A DNA stretch of 64,000 bases from Rhizoctonia solani (GCF_016906535.1 NC_057370.1:2170001-2234000), one strand, 5' to 3'. Positions 21,293 through 34,300 are shown, numbered from the stretch's first letter. Notes: a model not told the origin generated them from the sequence alone. Numbers and translations are program-made.

Positions 21293-24200
21293 TTCCTCAA
21301 GAGAGTGCTCGGGACGACTTGGAGTGGGAGGTGAGTCTAAAGGGGGCGCAGGGGTGGTATGAGAAAACTTGACCAGTCCCCATATAAGGCGCTAAAAACA
21401 CGCGGCGCGGCACCTACTTACACGTGGGATTCTCACTTCTGACGAAAACACGCGTTTTAGAAGATGGAACATATACAAGTTAAGTTTCAGTGATTGGTGT
21501 TAGTTACAAAATGTACAAACATGGAATAGGCCGTGCGGTGAGTAACTCCAACGGGTACTTTGGACCAATGAAATTAAACCTATTAATTCGTTCAATCAGT
21601 CTCAGACTATGATACGCCAGGCACACAATTGAATGGGGTATATGATAGAATCAGAAGTCAAATATGTCATCAACACGTTCTACAGCGAGGCAGGACGAGT
21701 TTCGACTAAGAGGTGCCAGGAAGCGGTCGTATACACGACACTCGTCATATTGAAGGCAGAAAATAACATATATGCATTCAACTAACCTTGTAGACCGATA
21801 AGTGGGTACTAAACACAGGAGGTGAACGTGGTCGTGCGCAAGAGTTGACATTGGAACCACGCGCAAAAGTTTTTGAAGCACAGTGTGGGCGCTTAGCGGC
21901 CATTGCTATATTGCTAAGCACGACTATCTGAAATGTTTCATCTCTACCCAACGACACCTTTGTGGCCGCCCTGTCTATGGTTTTGCTTGTAGATACTAGG
22001 TCGTTGAGCCTTTGAGACCATCCATATTCTTAAATACATTTGGAGGCCAAATGTGTTTAATACATTGCAATTGGGTACTGCAACCCGAGCGCCTTGATTT
22101 TCAACATCTGGTTGGAATTATTTCCCCTATCTACAGATCTAGACCAATTTACTGCGACATGGAATGGCTAACCCTGTCGATCCTTCAATAATGACACCAC
22201 TCTCGTGGCCTTGACCCCGTGGAGGACCACGCGCCGATGCCGATGGCCGCGAATAGACTATCCGACTTCCGTGCCTGGCTCCACAAACAAGTTGAGATGC
22301 TCGCTGCTCTCCTTTCTGTTAGTGGACTTACTATCCGCCTCGTCGGTGCTTTGCATAAGCTTTCGTGCCGACTTGATAACAAAGCGTCGTTCCGCCCCGA
22401 TTCCGTACAGTTTACAGCACTGGTACGACTCAAAAACGACACAAACTCAATACGCAATACAGTATTATAACAGCAATACTTGGCCATCTGGTTCAGCATT
22501 GCTAGTAGAATCATCGAGGACCGACTATTCCAGTTAGGCCAACATTTAGGCATAAAGCGCCTGCAGGTCACCCAACTCTCGGTGCTTCCAGCAATGGCGC
22601 TGAACCATCAACAATAGGTATTCCGGAGCATGCGTCCTTGAATACGGCATTGACGTCATATAGTCGCTCGCTGTCGCAGCGTTGACGTCGTGCCCTTGGT
22701 CAAATGCTTTGCGCAGCGCAGCATTACCCAAGTTTAGGGTCGGCGGGTAGATATTTATACCTTAAAGGCTATTGATAAATATGTCCAGCGTGCAATAGGA
22801 AGAGCGGCCAAAGCAAGCAATTTTATACTCAATTATGCAGCCACAAATTATTGTTGATGCTAGATTGGATATAGCAGTCATATGGATGGGCGGCGAACCA
22901 AACTATGCATCAAACAGCTTCAAACGAGGCGAGCCAAATGCAGAGTATCTGGAGTCTAGGTACAATGATATCGATCTCATCCGCACCCAAGATCCACGTC
23001 ATCCGTCGCTCGTCGCTCGCCTCCCCTCATATATCATTCAGAACGGTCAGGCGACAGATGCTGATACCTGATGCCCATATACTAGCAGCACCCGAACGGG
23101 TTCCGCTAAAACGAGGGTGCTCCGAAGTATTGCACTAATCATCAAAGATATCAAGCACCATGGTGCGGATCACCCGAATTTAGGAAAGATGGCAAAGAGA
23201 CCCCGAGGCTCATGAGATCAGCGAGCGGGGGTTGCGCAAAACCTTTAACCTAATTCCGTAGTTTGTGTCTACACATGTGGTGCACACCGCTAAGAGCGAG
23301 TGCTTCGCACTTTTTGCTTCTTTCCTCGAAGCAAAGTATATCTGATTGTCTTCTGTTTGGACTGGTATTTACTTGATTAATTTTCGGCTGAACGGCGGCC
23401 GGGTCTACAAAACTACCAACCCGGACTTTGGATCCCTCATAATATTTATTGGCACTCAATTCTACCTTCAGTAGCAGTATTGAGGTTCCTGCAGATAAAT
23501 GATTGATGTCCAACGCCACTGAGAGCTTGTACGACGCATGAAGGATCACCAGCTGCCAGACTGTCTGGTGCCAGTCTGTTACCTCGAGCAAAGATCTCCG
23601 TCTTGGAAGTTCGAAGTGTACATGTAGCCAAGTTAACCAGGACCTCGTTACTCATGCAAACAAACCGACGCTAACAGAACATATACCTGGTCGTATTAAC
23701 CACTGCCCGGTCGTATGAATCGCTTGGTCTGCTGCCCTCGATGTGGTTTGGTGCTTCATCTCAAATGTATCCCTTGATTCGCACCTATGGACAGCCCCGG
23801 CTAGGCCTTGACATAGGGGGACTTCCGGCTCGATTTGTTCACTTAACGCCACAAGCAGCCTATACCTGAAGGCCAACATCTCACGAACACCTCCGACGAT
23901 CAGAGCCATGGCAAGGATCTCCTCCACTAGGAGCAGATGTAGACTGGATCTCTTTTAGTCGTAAACGAGGTACTTTACCGCAGGGGGATCTTCGGATCTA
24001 CCGTTGTCGAACCACAAATGAAAGGATGTATGCTCAGTTGTCTGACCTGTCTGGTAGGAGGAGTTCTACATGCAAATGTATTTCACTTTGGCTCCGAGGA
24101 ACGGTAGACAGGTAGGGGTGCATTTCTACTGCGGAACAAAGGTGAAGTAGTGACGAATCCAGTCGAGAAGCAGGATATGCCCATTGCAAGCGAGCCCTAG

Positions 24201-27200
24201 GGTGAATGATCAAGTTGTGCCATGGTAAGTAAGAGGCCGCGTGTGAATAAGGGGTTCCTCGGGCATATAGGGGTTGAATATGAAGGTAGGTCATAGACTG
24301 CAGTCATTCTCCCCTATTCCTTATCCCCGTTGTATTAAATCGATTGCGCACCATGGGTGTGTCCCGTGCTCGGGAATTGGTTGCTTCTTTCCGCCAACAT
24401 ACTTACACATGTACTGCAAGATATATCTCTGTACGATTATAACTAACGTCTGATGAAATAGTCTCGGGATATATGGCGAAAGGAGTGAACAGGTTGAGCA
24501 TGTATTAATGTTGACGTTAAGTCGGAAAACCCACCCATACCCAAAACATCTGTACGATACACATGTATACTATGTTATGGAATCTCCATCTAGAACGTCC
24601 ATCTATATATATAGTAGATATCTATTATTCTCTACCACTAGGCGGAACCCTTGTAAAAGCATTTTGCCTCGTTGCTGGCCCTCAGCAAGCTTGTATCCCC
24701 CCATCACGTCTACCAGAATCATATATATTGGAGCGATGGTACCCGGAGTAAGGGTGTCCTACAGGATAGGCCATAGTTCTGGTGGCAAATTACCAAAAGG
24801 CAACCACCAGCGATATTGTAGGACCCAATCCTAGTTCAACATTTTCGTATGAGATAACTAAACATGCATACAACTAATCGCATGGGTGCTTCGCTTACAC
24901 CCTTTTGCTAACTTATTGCCATTTTTTCTTCGGTTGAAGCTAGACAGAAGAGCTAGCGAACGTCTCTCCGAACATCTGGAGCACCGCCTGAAGATCTTCA
25001 GGGGCACTCGCCTGTCGACAGAACGAGCAAACGATCTACGACAGGGAGGCACAATATCCATGCGCTTTCTTCGAACAGTCTTGCTCTCAGTTGACCAGCG
25101 GATGAAACGACTTTAGCAGTACCTTAGTTGTTTTCGAATATGGGGTGTGGGTGAAGGAGCTTGCCAACAGTTCAATGCATTGGATTTTGCGGGCCATACC
25201 GGATCTGGGCGCCTTGAAAGCCGACTCCCGCGTTGTGCTGTTTGTTCTCTCCACGGCAGCTGCTCTCACATGAATTAGAGAACGTCCGATTTCGTTAGTG
25301 GGGCACTATAATAATACCTGATCCACTTCAGCCCAAATGAACCGTTATTCAAACACATCACAGGGAGCGAGCCACTTGTGAGTCCCCTACATGCGTAATG
25401 AGAAACATAAAAATGCTAATAGAAGCTCACCTTTACCACTATTGTCCACAATTCTACCGAGAATCATGTCTATAATACTCGCCAGCCAAATTACTGCCTC
25501 TAGCCTCCGATATACGGTTCTATTTCTATACCATTCATGGATGAGACGAATGGTTGACAAGACAGGAGCATTCCTTTGGTTATAAGAGGGTACCGGTTCT
25601 TGCTGATCCCTTTGGCACTACGGGCGACAAACTTATGCTCATAGAAACCATGGAAGGAGGATCTGTCTGCCCCTTCTGTCATGAACAAATGAGAAGAAAC
25701 GTACAAGATACCTCATGCTTCATTACCAATTCTTGAGCACTCGACACATATCGTTGGTGGGATAGGGGCTTTTGAAGATCCTGGGACCAGCGAGGGGAAC
25801 TGTACTTGTTCCGCCAGAGGGAGACACTCTATAAATAATTCTGCGTTTGTCATTCAGCTAAGGTCCCAAGCCAATCCTCCGATGTATAGTGCGTCGCTTA
25901 TTCTTTGGGCTCAGTCGATAATATTCGAGGCCGAGGATTGACTATGTGATAAATCAACACACGTTCCCTCTGTCATGTTCGGATAACGAGTGACTTGCAA
26001 TCTCCGCGATGTGATAACTGGACTGGAGAATATGTTCCGGATTACTTATAGAATTAAAATAAAGCTGAATAAGTACGACGGTGGTTACGCAAGGTTGTGG
26101 CTAACATTGTGGCATAAACAGAAACAATCAAACAGATATTCGGTTTGTAAACTCGTTGATAATCGTAAAAATAATATATCAAGTTATGCATATATCTAGG
26201 GGATGCTATATAACGTTCAAGCTGCGCACACTGTGGCGTCGATATAATTTAAGCGAATGATGTCCTCCAATAGTTTTTAACCTAGTTGATCAAGATTGGG
26301 ACCACTTCTAATCCGCACCGCACGTATCACATACCAAACTAAACGTCGGAACTCGTACGGAAGGAAGATAAAGAGTTCCATGTGTACGTCTAATCGACCA
26401 TTCTCGCTGCACTGACAGGAAAAGACTCGGAAAGCATTGATGGCATTGTATGCTCCGAATCAGTCAGGTGTTTACTCTGCAATATTAACAAATAAACATT
26501 CGTCTCTTGTGGGCCGACCGGGCCCAAATGAACCAAGGTCGATATGGGAGTCTGGAAGAAAGGTCCATCACATATATTTGACGCGAGTTGACTTGGCTCG
26601 GGTAGTTTATGGATCGAGGCCAACCTTGGACTACGTCGGGACTTTTTGGGTGTCACCACGACCGAACCATATCCATGGGTAAGGTTGTGATGCAGCCATC
26701 GAGATATTGAGCAGGTGTCCTGGACGACAATAGTGACGCGTGATCGCGAGGGGTGGAGGGATCGTTGGAAACATATGTACAGGGGCAGAATGTGATTCTG
26801 AAAGATAGATTGCGGTTCTGTTTGATCTCTCTATAGGATTCGCGAACGGAAGCCTTCCCAGAGCAAGTCGGCGCTATCTAATTGCATTGTGCAGTCTGGA
26901 ACGGCTCTGAGAGTACCGGGAGTCGCACCGGAGCATTTCTCCCTTTGCAAGTGGGTTGATACGTACCTTCCCTTTCTAGGGACATACACCACTTGAGTGA
27001 ATAACCAGTGTTTCGGAAACCTGCTAGTGAATAAAAAAAATCATAAAAATCAACAGCAAGACTCGAATGATGGTCGCCGGAGTTTGAACGTAAATCTATT
27101 GGAGTGAACATCTTGCCAATCGCCTCACTCGCAAGACCGTCGATTTGCCAACCCCGACAGAAAATGCAAGAAAAAAACGAGCGTCATATGTATTAATGTT

Positions 27201-27324
27201 ACCGAAACACAAAAGAAAACATATCAGTACAAGACGTCCTAGCAGAACACGGCTTACAAACCCCATCCCGGCTCACAAACACGCACATGCAAGAAAAAGA
27301 TTCCCAAGTCCATCTCTAACACGC
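21293..27324. other. Six-kilobase gene-poor region
   Basis: I find no gene I can support. The first 150 bases are the acetyltransferase promoter, with an E-box CACGTG at about 21422 and the block gcggcacct just before it. Beyond that only short frames on both strands occur (for example 22185-22571, 23652-23927 and 24886-25116), none with a known domain, and none linked to others by good splice sites. Some stretches look like worn coding sequence, such as minus-strand DHVNAATASDYM-type words near 22650, so old transposon or gene remains are possible but unproven. No terminal repeats, poly-A tail or reverse-transcriptase motif was seen. Confidence 0.45.
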
Positions 27325-28499
27325 TCATCGACTTTCACCATTAGGCAAACGGTCCATGACCGCCCTTCCACTATCCAACCACTCCTTCTTGACCAGCTTT
27401 TCCCGCTCCTGCCACAAAATCTTATACACCATTTGATCGTGCTCTCGCTCACGCCTGCCACACTGCAAATGTCCTTTGCAGACTTGCCCTGTCCGAGCAA
27501 ATACGAGGTAAAATAGATCGCAGCTCCAGCGATTGAAATTGGTGAACGACCGTCCGCAATCCCATGGTTCCGGGCGGTAACGACGACCTCTTCGCAGGCC
27601 GTGACGACCGAGGCATGTAAATGCAACTGATTGCAGTACCGATTGAGCAAATTCTCCGCCGAAGTACCGCTCGCCGGCCCAGCACCATCCTGACCATCCG
27701 CCGGCGCCGGGCGGGACAAGTCAAACGCCTGCTCAAAGGCCTTGAAGCACTGGCCGAGCGTCTTCTTCGGCACCCTCGTCAGCTGGTGAATCTCCTTGAA
27801 CGTACGGGGCACATTCGCCTGCCTACAGGCGATCAAGATGCAGCACGCCACGACCGCATCGCGCTCTTGCCGCGCACAATCTTCTCTTCTTCCGCGCGCT
27901 TGTAGAGCTGCTTGGCCGTGTCGGATACGTTCTTAGGCAACGAAATGGACTCGCACATGGCCGAGATGTCCCGGAACGCGGTCATCATGTTGCGTTCGTT
28001 TTTGCCCACCGAGCCTCGGGCGGCTGCGCGCTGGAGCTCGCGCGCCATGCCGGATCCGCCGTCTTTGAAGCTGATGACCGTGTCGAGTTGTTCGATGCCT
28101 TCCAGAAGTGGGTTGGTGGCCGCTCCCACACGCGAGGGGTCGTCTCCTTCATCATTGGCAAACGTCTAGAGAAATAGTCATATTCTCAGTGTTTCTCCAG
28201 CCGTGGTCCTCCTTGAATTACTCACACGCCCTAACGTTCATCACAATCAGTCTCATAGCAAGAGAGAAAAAAGGGGCATGAGGGCACTCACATTCACTCC
28301 TAGTATCCACAATCCGATCACCCAATACCAACCCACAATCCCCACACACCAAATCCCCACTCCCAAACTCTTCGACAATCTTTGGGTTCATGTCTTTACA
28401 TTCGGGGCAGATCAGCCGTACAGCCAAGTCGGGTGCGTATGCTTGTTTCTGCGCCGGAGCTGCTTGTTGAGCTTGTGCTTGGAGGGGGAATGCCAACAT
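27325..28499 (-). CDS. Transcription initiation factor TFIIB (with a 5-nt micro-exon and two one-base frame breaks)
   Basis: Exon 1 (28292-28499) carries the zinc ribbon (CPECKDMN ... [18 protein letters not shown]). Exon 3 (28165 onward) carries [14 protein letters not shown] and the two cyclin folds ([60 protein letters not shown]). Exons 1 and 3 join in frame only through the 5-nt exon 28226-28230, which supplies W-R of the conserved SEWRTF. Two single-base losses break the frame: at 27861-27865 (between IVRGKS and [13 protein letters not shown]) and at 27432-27434 (between SESTIK and [17 protein letters not shown], ending at TGA 27325). TFIIB binds TBP-DNA and positions RNA polymerase II. 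It is essential, so I regard the breaks as sequence error, not a dead gene. Confidence 0.9.
28226..28230 (-). other. 5-nt micro-exon of TFIIB
   Basis: On the minus strand the sequence reads ...gttag|GGCGT|gtgagt. Exon 1 ends GAA T (donor gtgagt, 28291) and exon 3 starts ACG TTT GCC (acceptor ctctag, 28166-28167). Joined through GGCGT the codons are GAA TGG CGT ACG TTT, giving E-W-R-T-F, the conserved TFIIB sequence SEWRTF. Without the five bases the frame is lost. Flanking introns are 61 and 60 nt, typical of this window. Confidence 0.85.
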
Positions 28500-29119
28500 T
28501 GTTTGTTTAATCTTTCTTTCTTTCTTTTGGTAGGTGGGGTTGCAAGGTGGGTTTGAGTGCTGTGGCGGATGAGAGTTGAGGGGGGGGGGGAGAGAAAGGC
28601 TAGAGTGGTAGCAAAAAAAGCCGTCAGATCAGTCTAGACGAATTTTGTTGGTGTCGTCTGGATGTAGGAGAACAAGTCATGATAGTTACCTATGTGCGAA
28701 AGCGTGGCTTTTGGTGCGTCGGTGGCTTGGCTGGTGGTCGTTCCAGGCGAGGGGCTTTGATCGACTCGGTTGGAATTTGATATTCTTGTGTGTGTGAGCT
28801 GAGTCATCGGGCTGGTGGCGGGAAATTCGGAGGCGATGTGTAGTGCGCTGGATGAATCATATGCACCGGGTGGATAATGTGCATTATTGACTCGGAGGTA
28901 TGGTTCTGTCACCAGTTTCAATCGAAAACATCATCCAATTCGTGTCAATCCAAGCTACACACAAACACGAAACCGGTGTACGTATGAGGAAAGAAGAAAA
29001 AGATAGCTAGAAAGATTAAGAACTAACGTATGCTTCATACAGTGGGTTTAATGTTTTAGCAGTCATGAAATCCGAATCCAAAAAAGAAAAGCTAAATATC
29101 AAACAAGACTTGCTGTAGA
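28500..29119. other. Spacer between TFIIB and the Barentsz-domain gene
   Basis: Holds the TFIIB promoter (a run of about ten G near 28580 and CT-rich words) and the 3' region of the next gene. A 95-codon minus-strand frame at 28634-28921 is Ser/Thr rich without any motif and is not called as a gene. Confidence 0.4.
28575..28592. repeat. Poly-G run near the TFIIB start
   Basis: A run of about ten G on the plus strand (gttgaggggggggg). Similar long G runs occur in P450 introns at 41656-41668 and 42464-42480. Such runs are prone to length error in sequencing. Confidence 0.7.
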
Positions 29120-30986
29120 CTAGTAATACACACCCCCGTGAGTGGGATATTCGTACCCGTGTCCATGCCCGTGCCCATGTCCATGTCCGTGCGCGTATTC
29201 GGGATAGTACCCCGGATAAGGCGTGCCGGATGGTGAATAGTAGGGATTATGCCCCGCCGGATGGGGGTAGTAGTTCCACATTGGCTGGTGCTGCCTTTCG
29301 TCTTGTCCATTCTCCCTTGGCTGGGGGTGGATCACTCCGTTTGGTCCGGGAGGATGGATTCCGACGCCGTTGGATCCAGACGTGTGGATGGGCGCGCCGT
29401 TGGGACCGGGTGCACGAATGGTCACTCCTGCACTCGGTCTCGGGGGGACAAAGTACCCGTTTGGAGGATAGTACATGTGAGGGTGAGGCGGGTGAGGAGG
29501 GGGTGTAGCGGTGGAGTAATACGTCGCCCCGTCGAGAGGAGTGTACGCATACGGGTTGTAGTAGTTCCCGACTGGCGGGGTGGACGTGTGTGCAGGAGGA
29601 GCAGGGGGAGGGGTGGGGAGAGAAGGTAGCGGAGCAGATGCGGGAGGCTGGATCTTGGGTGTTGTTTCGTCTACGGCTGGAAGAGGTTGTGTTTCGGGAG
29701 GTGGGGCCGAGCCGGGGTTGAGTGCTGGCATGTCGACTGAACCAAAGGAGATGGGGGCGGATGGGATGGTGGGAGAGCGGAACTGGGCGAATGCAACTGC
29801 GTCTTGTTGGCTTCGCGTCCGGCCATGGGTGGGCGGAGGTTGGTTGAGAACTTGAGCAGGGAGAGCGGTCTTTAGAGCTGGAGCAGGGATACGAGCAACA
29901 GGTTTGGGCGGGGCCTCTTCCAAAGGTTGGACCGTCTCGGGCTCTTCTGGCACGGAGGGAGCAACGATTTGAGTTGTTTTGCCTGGGCCTGGCAACTTGA
30001 CGACAATTTCCGCTAAAACTTGAACAGGTTTAGTCCTGGTCGGTTGTGATTGGGGAGGTTTCTGAGCACGAGGTAGACGGATAATCTCAGGCTTGGACTG
30101 GCCCGGCAAATTAACCTTGATTCCCTTGCCCTGACCGGGAAACTGTGGTCGGGTAGACGGGTCAATGTGTAGATGGGTGTCGGGGGCCTTTGTCCAGAGT
30201 TGTTCGGGCTCGCGAGCGGGAGCAGGGCGACCACCTCGACCACGTCCACGACCTCTGCCCCCTCCTCTAGCAGCAGTCCGTTCCTGCTCGCGTTCCTTTA
30301 ACTTTTCGAAACCGTCATGGCCCCATGTACGCTCGATGGGGGGTGGGGTCGGGGCTTTGGGCTGTTCGACTGGATCCGGTCTGGGGCTCGCGTTCCCATT
30401 GGGCCTTGCTCCACGCCCTCTCGCGCCTCGTCCACGGCCATTCCACCTGCCCCTCCACCAATCGGACATGCCCCTCAGCTCCGGTGCGAGCAGCCGTTCG
30501 TCATGTCCCCAAAAGGCACCTACGCGCGGGATAAAGGACGGATCCTCGGATAGCTTGTCCATATAGGCCTGGCGGTGTGTCTTGCCCCCTGCTGCTCCTG
30601 CTCCCCCACCACGCTTACCGCCCCTGCCCCGTGCTCGGCCAGAGGAGTGGTGAGAGGGCCCAGAGGGTGACTGGATGGTCGACACCGTTCTGGACGAAAT
30701 CGGCAAAGTCGATGATAGGAGGCTCGGCACCATCGGCTTGGTCAACGAGGTCAGACCAGCTAGTGGGCTGGTCTGGGATAATCGGATCTTTTGGTTTTTT
30801 GGCGCGTGGAGAGAGGGCGGGTGCTGGGGTGTCGGGTGTGTCTTCGTCATCGGTGGAGATGGTGTCTGGCTCCGACTCGGATGAACTCGAATGGGCTCTG
30901 CGCACCTCAGACTCCGAGTCAGACGACGTTGCGCGGCGGCGGGGCTGGTGGCGGGATTTCCGGGAAGAAGTTTTCGTTGGTGGCAT
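29120..30986 (-). CDS. Barentsz/CASC3 (Btz-domain) exon junction complex protein
   Basis: Starts at ATG 30986 (MPPTKTSSRKSRHQPRRR), with an acidic Ser-rich N-terminus (SDSESEVRRAHSSSSESEPD). The Btz core follows: DPSFIPRVGAFWGHDERLL, RGR repeats, then RTWGHDGFEKLKERE, which contact eIF4A-III in the exon junction complex in animals. The remaining about 400 residues are Pro-rich, ending with an HG dipeptide repeat (about 29155-29195) and GGVYY. The N-terminal part (to about 30690) and the Btz part lie in different frames. Either a 76-nt intron (donor gttgac near 30745, acceptor ccag near 30670) or one extra base explains this. Fungal Btz proteins act in RNA localisation or decay. Convergent with none; divergent from the ABCA gene. 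Confidence 0.82.
29155..29205 (-). repeat. HG dipeptide-coding repeat
   Basis: The minus strand codes for six or so repeated His-Gly pairs (HGHGHGHGHGHGYEY) at the C-terminal end of the Barentsz-domain protein, from a catggg/cacggg hexamer repeat. Confidence 0.75.
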
Positions 30987-31395
30987 TCTATCTCTGCAAA
31001 TGAAAACAGACATCGATTAGCTGCGATGCTTCCACCACACCTCAGAGACACTGACTGTGTATATGTCGTCGAATGGCAAGTCAATACGTGTATTTATACG
31101 GTGGCTACCAGGACAAGGGTGGTGGAGACCTGGAGGCTTGCATCATCTACCAGAATAAGCTCGATCACAAATACTAAATTCAAATTCAAATTACCAACAA
31201 ACGTCAGACCTGGCTTAACAACCAAGCAGAGTGACTAGAGTTGGGTTCGCACATAGATTTACATATAATTATCCGTAATCTATTTGGATCCTGCTCTCCT
31301 TGGGCTTCCTCCGCAGCACAGCCGTATCTGGCGTGGACACACACAGTGGCTCCACAGGCTGAAGCTACTCACCACTGCTGCAGTCTGCCCCGACC
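30987..31395. promoter_or_regulatory. Divergent promoter region, Barentsz / ABCA
   Basis: About 410 bases between the two start codons. No coding signal. AT-rich words (aaattcaaattcaaatt at about 31175) sit in the middle. It must serve both genes; no specific element is recognised. Confidence 0.4.
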
Positions 31396-34300
31396 ATGAG
31401 ACGCTGGTTCCGCCAGTTGTTCGCCCTATGCAGAAAGAACATCATCGTATTATCAAACCACTATATTGTACGTCTCATCGTCTTGATTGGTCGAGCTAAC
31501 ACTCTCTCTAGCTCAATCTCTTTCGATGTGTTGTCCTGCCAGTCTTGTTCGCTCTCTTCTTGGCAAATGTCAGTTAGTGCTATTGACATGCTATCGATAT
31601 CGCTCACACATATCTAGGCACCCGGCATATTCACTCCCAACAACAAGGTCGGTGCACATCATCCTATACACTCCATATCGATCGCTCATTCCCTTTTAGC
31701 TCGGCCTCGGCACCGCTGTCCCCGTCTACAAACTCGCAGAAATATTCGATCCAAAAAGCAAGATTGTCTATGTCGACGCGACCAACGGAACAGACTCGTT
31801 GGCTGTCCTGGCCATCATGACCGTCCTCACTCGCAACTTTTCCCAAGCCCAAAAGGACGCCGTCATCCGTCTCGAGTCCGAAGCTGAGATCGCCACCGCG
31901 TGTCCCCACAGCTTTCAGATCGTGTCCAACTGCTATGGAGCCATCGTATTCAAGTCGGTTGGCCCTACTTTTGTCGTGAATTTGGGCTTATATAGTTTTT
32001 TTTCCCGTCCCAGGTCTGCAAACCTCAAGAACCCCATACAGTACACTCTCAGAGCCGATATGGGGAGACTCGATGTCGATGTTGAGCACCATACGAGCGA
32101 CGCCGAGACTATCACTTTGCCTTTGCAATGGGCTGTCGATAGCGCCATCATTGAGCTTATTTCTGGCATCTCTGTCGATCCTCCCAATCAACAGCCGTTT
32201 ACAAAGATGACCAACGAGGCGACCAAACAAAAGACTCGAAGGAGTGAGCACTAGAGTGTTCTTCCCGTCCCGGTGCTCATGTCTTTTAGGCTTTCTGAAC
32301 AGTATACGCGAACTCGTCGTTCTCGCCTTTTTTGCAGGCCAAATGGGTGTTGTCTATCATGTGTGTCTCCTACTCTTCTGTTCACACGACCCCGCTAACA
32401 CCTCGTAGATGGCCGGTGAAGTCATGTTCGAACGCGCCGCCACGCTTACAAGCCATCTCACGGCAATGGGGTGTATGGCCTCTGCCCGTATCCTGTACGT
32501 ACCCCATCAAAAACAAAACCCTGCCCGAACCGCCCTCGCTCCCTCACACACTCTCTTCTATCCTCGGCTAAACCGAACTCGTCCCGCAGATCGTGGCACA
32601 TGTGCATCTCGGGCGCATACCTTCCATCGTGGATCGCAGCCGCCCTTCTCTGGCACTGGTCCATCTTTACACATACCCCACTCGGCCTATTCATCGGTAT
32701 TCATCTCATCACCGGTTTCTCCCTCGCCAGTTGGGCTCTCTTGGTCGCACAGCCATTCTACAAGAGTCCGCAGCTGGCGGCGATTGCGTGTTCGGTCTTG
32801 GCTGTCGTTCTTGGTATTCTGGCCTTGTTGTTTGGAGGGACGTGGATTGCGGCTGTGGTCTATGTTGTTATTTGTCCGGTACGGTTCTCAGCCCTCTCCA
32901 ATGCTAAGGTTTTCCTTTATCTGACGTTTAGTTTGGGGCAGCCTGGATTCTATGTGTTTGCTCTGAAGAGTCTTGCCGCATGGGAACTGGCAGATCATCC
33001 CGTCGAGTTGTTCAAACCCGACACGGATGGCTTCATGTTTGGCCCACCGCTCATTGCAGCAGGGGTAAGTCCTCCTCCACCCGAATTCAAGCGCATATAT
33101 CCTGATCAATCGACACAGGTGACAATTTTCCTATTCCCCCTCCTCGCCCTCTGGCTCGAATCCCATCTCCACAGCGTCCAGCCACCAGACAACACTCGAG
33201 CCCGCGCCCAGTTCCGTAAAGCCCATCGTCCAGGCTCGGTCTGGGCCAACGCAGCCGTCTCGATCCGAGGCCTGCACAAGACCTACTCCAACGGCGTGTT
33301 CAAAAAGCGCACCCACACGGCCATCGAGCATCTAGACCTCGACATCCCGCCCTCGGGCATCCACGTCTTTTGCGGCCGCAACGGGAGCGGCAAGACCACT
33401 CTGCTGAGGATCATTGCGGGTTTAGAAAGCGCGAGCGAAGGGGAAGTCGTATATGCCGACGGAATGCCCAGGCCTGCTGCGGGAGACCTCGGGATCGTGC
33501 CCCAGAAGAACGTCCTGTGGAATGAACTGACGTGTGCGCAGCACTTGACGCTTTGGGGTGCGCTGAAGCGCCCGAGCGGGGCGCCTTCGGAAGAGGTTGG
33601 CGAGTTGTTGCAGGAGTGTGGGTTGTTGGCTAAGAAGCATGCTGCTGCTGGGAGTCTGAGCGGTGGACAGAAGCGGAGGTTGCAGTTGGCGATTGGGCTG
33701 GTCGGGGGCAGTCAGTTGGTTTTGATCGACGAGGCCACGTCGGGTGAGGATTATTTCTTTCTCTTTCTCTCGATAAATTGTAACTGATTCGATACCAAGG
33801 CGTGGACCCGATCTCGCGACGCGCGATATGGCGGGCTCTGGTTCAAGCCCGGTCCGGCGGACTATCATCTACACCACCCACTTTCTGGACGAAGCAGACT
33901 TGCTCGCGGATCACGTATCCATCATGACCGCCCCCGGACGCATCGTCGCGCGCGGCTCGCCCGTGATGCTCAAGACCGGCCATTCGCAGGGGTACGTCGT
34001 CACATGCACATTCGACAACTCGACCCAGCAGAGTCTCGACGCGCGACGACACCAGCCGGTCTTGATCGCCGTACGACGACACGCTCCCTCTGCGGTCATG
34101 CTCAACGGCGGACAAGAGGACGACGGGATCAGTTTGCGCACGCATAATCCGCGGGTTGTGAGTCAAGTTCTGAGGCTGCTCGAGCGGGACAAGCGGAGAC
34201 TTGGACTGAGGAGCTTTGATATTCGCGCGACGACGCTCAGCGATGTGTTTTTGAAGTTGATGGGCGAGGATGGCTCGGATGGGCTCGAAAAGGCGTATCC

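Noticed and set aside
27400..27870. Programmed ribosomal frameshifting in TFIIB or ABCA.
   Set aside because: Shifts are numerous, scattered over unrelated genes, and lack a common slippery site or structure.
29230..31020. Several long plus-strand frames opposite the Barentsz-domain gene.
   Set aside because: They are antisense shadows of a Gly/Pro/Arg-rich coding strand; no motifs or independent splice signals.
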